Shown piece by piece: positions 33,707 through 36,011 of a stretch of 36,011 nt of DNA. A program made the position numbers and the translations under genes. The notes below the pieces were generated by a model. It searched no databases and was not told the origin of the DNA. It worked only from the letters and a program-made list of their open reading frames with translations. Position 1 is the first letter of the stretch, and each line of letters begins with the position of its first letter. This stretch comes from Burkholderiaceae bacterium (GTDB lineage Bacteria > Pseudomonadota > Gammaproteobacteria > Burkholderiales > Burkholderiaceae_B), in the NCBI GenBank assembly GCA_004322135.1, contig SCSG01000006.1:1-36011 (forward strand), read 5' to 3'.

Positions 33707-34564
33707 GTGAATCGACGCCGTCTTCTGCTATTCCTGCCCCTATATGTTGCCGCGCTGCATATCGGGGCTGCGGTCGCAAGCACACCGGAATCTACCCAAG
33801 ACGCCCTGCAAAAGGCGATCTCCGGACCCCAACGAACGCGGGCTTATATGAAGCGCGATTCCTATCGGCACCCGCTTCAGACGCTCGAATTTTTTGGAAT
33901 GCGCCCCGATATGACCGTTGTCGAAGTGCTGCCGGGAGGAGGCTGGTACACGGAAATTCTTGCCGCTTTCCTCCATCATCAGGGACACCTGATCGAAGCG
34001 ACACCATCGATTTCGAGTCCTAACCTTTTTTTCCGGAAGATGGCGATCAAATACAAGGCGAAGCTTGACGCCGATCCAGCGGTCTATGGGCGCGTGACGA
34101 TGGAGGCGTTCGAGCCGCCTTCATACATGGGCCTTGGAGCTCCCGATTCTATCGACATGATCGTGACGTTCAGGAACATCCATGACCTGATGTACGCGAA
34201 CGTTCATGGCGACGTGAGCGACGCGATCGCACTGCGGTTTTTCCGAAGCGCCTATCGCGCGCTGAGGCCTGGAGGTATTCTGGGCGTTGTCGCACATCGC
34301 GCGCTCGCGAACATGCCGGTTACCAAGAGTTTCAAGCTCGGACGATTGCCGCAAGACTACGTCGTTTCGCTCGCCGAGCGGGCCGGGCTTCGCCTCGCTG
34401 GCACATCAGAGGTCAATGCGAACCCGAAGGATCCTGGAATCGATCCGGTCTGGTATCTACCGCCAGAGCTCGCACAAGATCAGAAGAATCGTGCGCGCTA
34501 TGAGGCGATTGGCGAGGGCGACAACATGACCCTTCGCTTCGAAAAGCCGGGGCACCAGCAGTGA
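33707..34564 (+). CDS. Exported class I SAM-dependent methyltransferase-like protein
   Basis: A 285-residue protein. GTG 33707 is preceded by AGAGG and gives a signal peptide (MNRRRLLLFLPLYVAALHIGAAVAS). The mature part has a Rossmann-like methyltransferase fold: TVVEVLPGGGWYTEILAAFL (motif I, about 65-85), IDMIVTFRNIHDLMY (motif II/IV region, about 149) and FFRSAYRALRPGGILGVVAHR (about 177). It resembles the predicted-methyltransferase group of COG4798. Secretion of a SAM-dependent enzyme is odd since SAM is cytosolic, so the true activity is open. It stands alone, with no clear operon partner. Confidence 0.8.
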   Translation: MNRRRLLLFLPLYVAALHIGAAVASTPESTQDALQKAISGPQRTRAYMKRDSYRHPLQTLEFFGMRPDMTVVEVLPGGGWYTEILAAFLHHQGHLIEATPSISSPNLFFRKMAIKYKAKLDADPAVYGRVTMEAFEPPSYMGLGAPDSIDMIVTFRNIHDLMYANVHGDVSDAIALRFFRSAYRALRPGGILGVVAHRALANMPVTKSFKLGRLPQDYVVSLAERAGLRLAGTSEVNANPKDPGIDPVWYLPPELAQDQKNRARYEAIGEGDNMTLRFEKPGHQQ

Positions 34565-34590
34565 ATCGATCGATGATCCACTGCGCCTAA

Positions 34591-34801
34591 AACCCCAACA
34601 ACTATAGGGAGCGCATCGGGTTCGAGTTCACCATCGACAGCGGCCAGTTCGCAGGCTGGAAGGTCGTACGATCAACCGCACAGCAACTCACCAGGCTGAG
34701 CAAACTGGCTGAGGTCACCGAGGGCATCGGCTCAAACAAAAAGCTACCAGCGGATGATCGACGAAGCCCAGAAACTACTAGAAAAAATCATTAAAAAATA
34801 G
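34591..34801 (+). pseudogene. Decayed unidentified gene fragment
   Basis: After a stop at 34588-34590 one frame stays open to 34794 without a start codon: NNYRERIGFEFTIDSGQFAG then WKVVRSTAQQLTRLSKLAEV. From about 34742 the next frame continues naturally (SYQRMIDEAQKLLEKIIKK, ending in TAG at 34799-34801), which suggests a frameshift inside a former coding region. I do not recognise the family. It may be the tail of a plasmid- or phage-type gene. Confidence 0.4.
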
Positions 34802-34834
34802 TCAGACGAGCCCGTCGGAAAACAACCGTCTGGC

Positions 34835-34896
34835 CCGTGCCGATAACGTCGCACGGTGGTTGAGGAGGACCGATACGCGTCCTACGTGATGGACGC
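34835..34896. other. Two inverted repeats downstream of the membrane-protein gene
   Basis: CCGTGC/GCACGG (34835-34856, ten-base loop) and GCGTCC/GGACGC (34877-34896, eight-base loop) lie just past the 3' end of the minus-strand membrane-protein gene. They may help end its transcription; neither has a T-run. The surrounding stretch 34802-34926 holds no gene that I can support. Confidence 0.3.
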
Positions 34897-34926
34897 AACC
34901 TTGGTCTTGATTTGGGCGCCAACGGC

Positions 34927-35334
34927 TTACGAAAACCACCGTAGAAAGGCGGCGGCGCTGATGGCGATAATAGCCAATGCGGCCAGCACCTGCCACGTGA
35001 TAGCGGTGCGACGACCCGTGTACAGGTCGTGCACGCGCAGCGACGCGACAATAAGCACAAAAGCCGTAATCGCGCACACTATCTTGATTAAGAGCGCCCC
35101 GATGGCGATACCGTGGATATCGGGTAGCTGGCCGTAGAAGTAGAGGCTAATCAGCCCAAGAAAACTACCGGTGGCAATCTGTACAACCCACCCTGTCAAT
35201 GTTATCCAGAGTACGCCGCGCTCACGTTTGAGTTCACCCGCAATAAGAAAATACAGCGGCCCTGCCACCACAGTCACGGCGCCCAAGTTGTGGGCCACTT
35301 GGTCCAGAGCATAAGCGAGATTTTGCCAGTTCAA
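34927..35334 (-). CDS. Small four-helix membrane protein (CopD-like)
   Basis: A 135-residue protein with four hydrophobic helices (about 16-33, 42-66, 76-98 and 112-130). The start is TTG at 35334, five bases after the stop of the preceding gene, giving MNWQNLAYALDQVAHNLGAVTVVAGPLYF; no ATG lies near. His15 and the segment FYGQLPDIHGIAIGALLIKI recall the CopD/DUF2269-type membrane proteins, but the match is not decisive. It is co-transcribed with the exported protein upstream. A role in copper uptake or haem binding is only a guess from context. Confidence 0.72.
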   Translation of the reverse strand: MNWQNLAYALDQVAHNLGAVTVVAGPLYFLIAGELKRERGVLWITLTGWVVQIATGSFLGLISLYFYGQLPDIHGIAIGALLIKIVCAITAFVLIVASLRVHDLYTGRRTAITWQVLAALAIIAISAAAFLRWFS

Positions 35335-35339
35335 GACGG

Positions 35340-35699
35340 CTACCTGATGTTGACGTTAACGCAACCCTGAGGGCCAGTAAGAATGTGGGCCGCGTTTGCC
35401 ATCTTGAAGCAAACTTTGTGCATTCCCAACGGTAAATTCATATCGGTGAGCAAAAAGCTACCCTTGAGCTGACGTGTCTGCGCTATCAATTCACCGTCCA
35501 AATAAATATGCAGATGGTCGCCGTTGGGGCCTGGGATAGCGTCGTAAACAAGTTTATTCTGATTTTTAGAATTGAGTGTCGCGCCGTCCTTTGGCGAAAG
35601 GATCGTGACCGAGCCCTCGACGGCTAGGCAGGCCGGCGCCAACAAAGCGGATCCCGAGATCAGCGCGACAAACAATGCCAATGCCCGAATAGACATCAT
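35340..35699 (-). CDS. Exported small protein, DUF4399-like
   Basis: A 119-residue protein. GGAG stands before the two adjacent ATGs at 35699 and 35696. It has a signal peptide (MSIRALALFVALISGSALLAPACLA) and a compact beta-type domain: VTILSPKDGATLNSKNQNKLVYDAIPG, DHLHIYLDGELIAQTRQLKGSF, LPLGMHKVCFKMANAAH. The pattern SPKDGA...HLHIYLDG is like that of small periplasmic DUF4399 proteins, whose function is not known. It lies 30 bases after a truncated gene and five bases before the membrane-protein gene, forming one operon. Confidence 0.75.
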   Translation of the reverse strand: MMSIRALALFVALISGSALLAPACLAVEGSVTILSPKDGATLNSKNQNKLVYDAIPGPNGDHLHIYLDGELIAQTRQLKGSFLLTDMNLPLGMHKVCFKMANAAHILTGPQGCVNVNIR

Positions 35700-35729
35700 A
35701 CCGGCTCCAAAATTTTGTGAATGGCTTAG

Positions 35730-35891
35730 CTAACGAGAAAGCACAATATTGCTGGCACCTACTTCAGATACAGGCCCCGCTTGCGTCAAAGTCGTTGCAT
35801 TTATTGTAATGTGGTGCTGGCCAGTTGTTAGAACATCCCCCTTTTTCTTTAGTGGTTTTTCAACGCAGAGGTCGGACAACAAAGACCAGTT
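35730..35891 (-). pseudogene. 3' fragment of a gene cut by an IS3 element
   Basis: The minus frame ending with TAG at 35730-35732 encodes VEKPLKKKGDVLTTGQHHIT then INATTLTQAGPVSEVGASNI, a beta-rich tail without a start. Going upstream, it runs directly into the probable IS3 end at 35892. It is close to and co-directional with the two genes that follow (35699 and 35334), so it was probably the first gene of that operon. The family is not recognised. Confidence 0.5.
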
Positions 35892-36011
35892 TGAATCCCC
35901 CCGGGTTTTGAGGAGGCTCCAACCTCTGAGAGAATGGAGCCATGAACAAACAAAACAAGTTTTCCCCCGAAGTCCGCACACGTGCCGTGCGACTAGTCCA
36001 GGAGCATCGCG
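35892..36011 (+). mobile_element. IS3-family insertion sequence, left end (partial)
   Basis: TGAATCCCCCCGGGTTTTGA at 35892 starts with the TG typical of IS3-family inverted repeats and lies 50 bases before an OrfA-type transposase start. The other end lies outside the window, so the repeat cannot be confirmed by pairing. Confidence 0.6.
35942..36011 (+). CDS. IS3-family transposase OrfA, N-terminal part
   Basis: ATG 35942 follows GGAGCC and opens MNKQNKFSPEVRTRAVRLVQ then EHR to the window edge. This is the start of the helix-turn-helix OrfA of IS3-subgroup transposases (KFSPEVR.RAVR.V.EH). Too little is present to say whether the element is intact. Confidence 0.8.
   Translation, partial: MNKQNKFSPEVRTRAVRLVQEHR

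Overview
This window reads as a heavy-metal and sulfur-stress accessory region (genomic island, chromid or plasmid segment) of a proteobacterium, most likely a betaproteobacterium of the Burkholderiales. That placement is inference from the style of the cop and mer genes, the CadR/CadA pair and the two-component systems; no rRNA, tRNA or housekeeping marker is present to fix it.

Layout. (1) 1-7203: copper locus. A CopR/CopS-type two-component system on the minus strand, an isocitrate lyase/PEP mutase-like enzyme, a CopZ-like chaperone, then a plus-strand operon: DUF2933 protein, multicopper oxidase CopA, outer-membrane CopB, a periplasmic cupredoxin and a cytochrome c. Three near-identical 16-bp palindromes (about 1010, 2609 and 2995) look like binding sites of the local response regulator. 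(2) 7425-9006: an IS110-family insertion sequence with a hairpin-rich non-coding segment upstream of its transposase that could be a bridge RNA. (3) 9128-13217: an EamA/DMT exporter with a very His-rich tail, a QseBC/PmrAB-like two-component system, and a divergent PepSY plus cytochrome b561 pair. (4) 13460-15953: a second OmpR-type two-component system, a small lipoprotein and a Gly-rich secreted protein. (5) 16294-21900: a three-gene heavy-metal RND efflux system (TolC-like lipoprotein, adaptor, pump). (6) 21849-24368: an MFS transporter divergent from a stand-alone ChrB N-terminal-domain protein, then a DUF2127 membrane protein. (7) 24447-27243: CadR-type regulator divergent from a CadA-type P-type ATPase. 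(8) 27266-29765: reactive-sulfur module with two YeeE/YedE half-transporters, a BigR-like ArsR repressor, an ETHE1-like persulfide dioxygenase and a DUF442 sulfurtransferase-like protein. (9) 29761-32938: merP and arsI/cadI fragments, then a Tn21-type terminal inverted repeat and a mer operon (merR-merTPA, merD cut after about 29 codons). (10) 33002-36011: a TlpA-type thioredoxin behind a CueR-like promoter, an exported methyltransferase-like protein, a decayed fragment, a small membrane/periplasmic operon whose first gene is cut, and the start of an IS3-family element.

How it works together. The genes cover periplasmic copper oxidation and binding (CopA, CopB, cupredoxin), cytosolic copper trafficking (CopZ), efflux of divalent cations (CadA, RND, possibly the His-tailed DMT protein), mercury reduction (MerA), and persulfide handling. 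Regulation is layered: two-component systems with palindromic boxes, and four MerR-family promoters that all have the diagnostic 19-bp spacer. Two of those four (copZ and tlpA) share 25 of 31 positions but have no cognate regulator in the window. Several scars (truncated merD, merP, arsI, an IS-cut operon) show that the region was assembled by repeated insertion and deletion.
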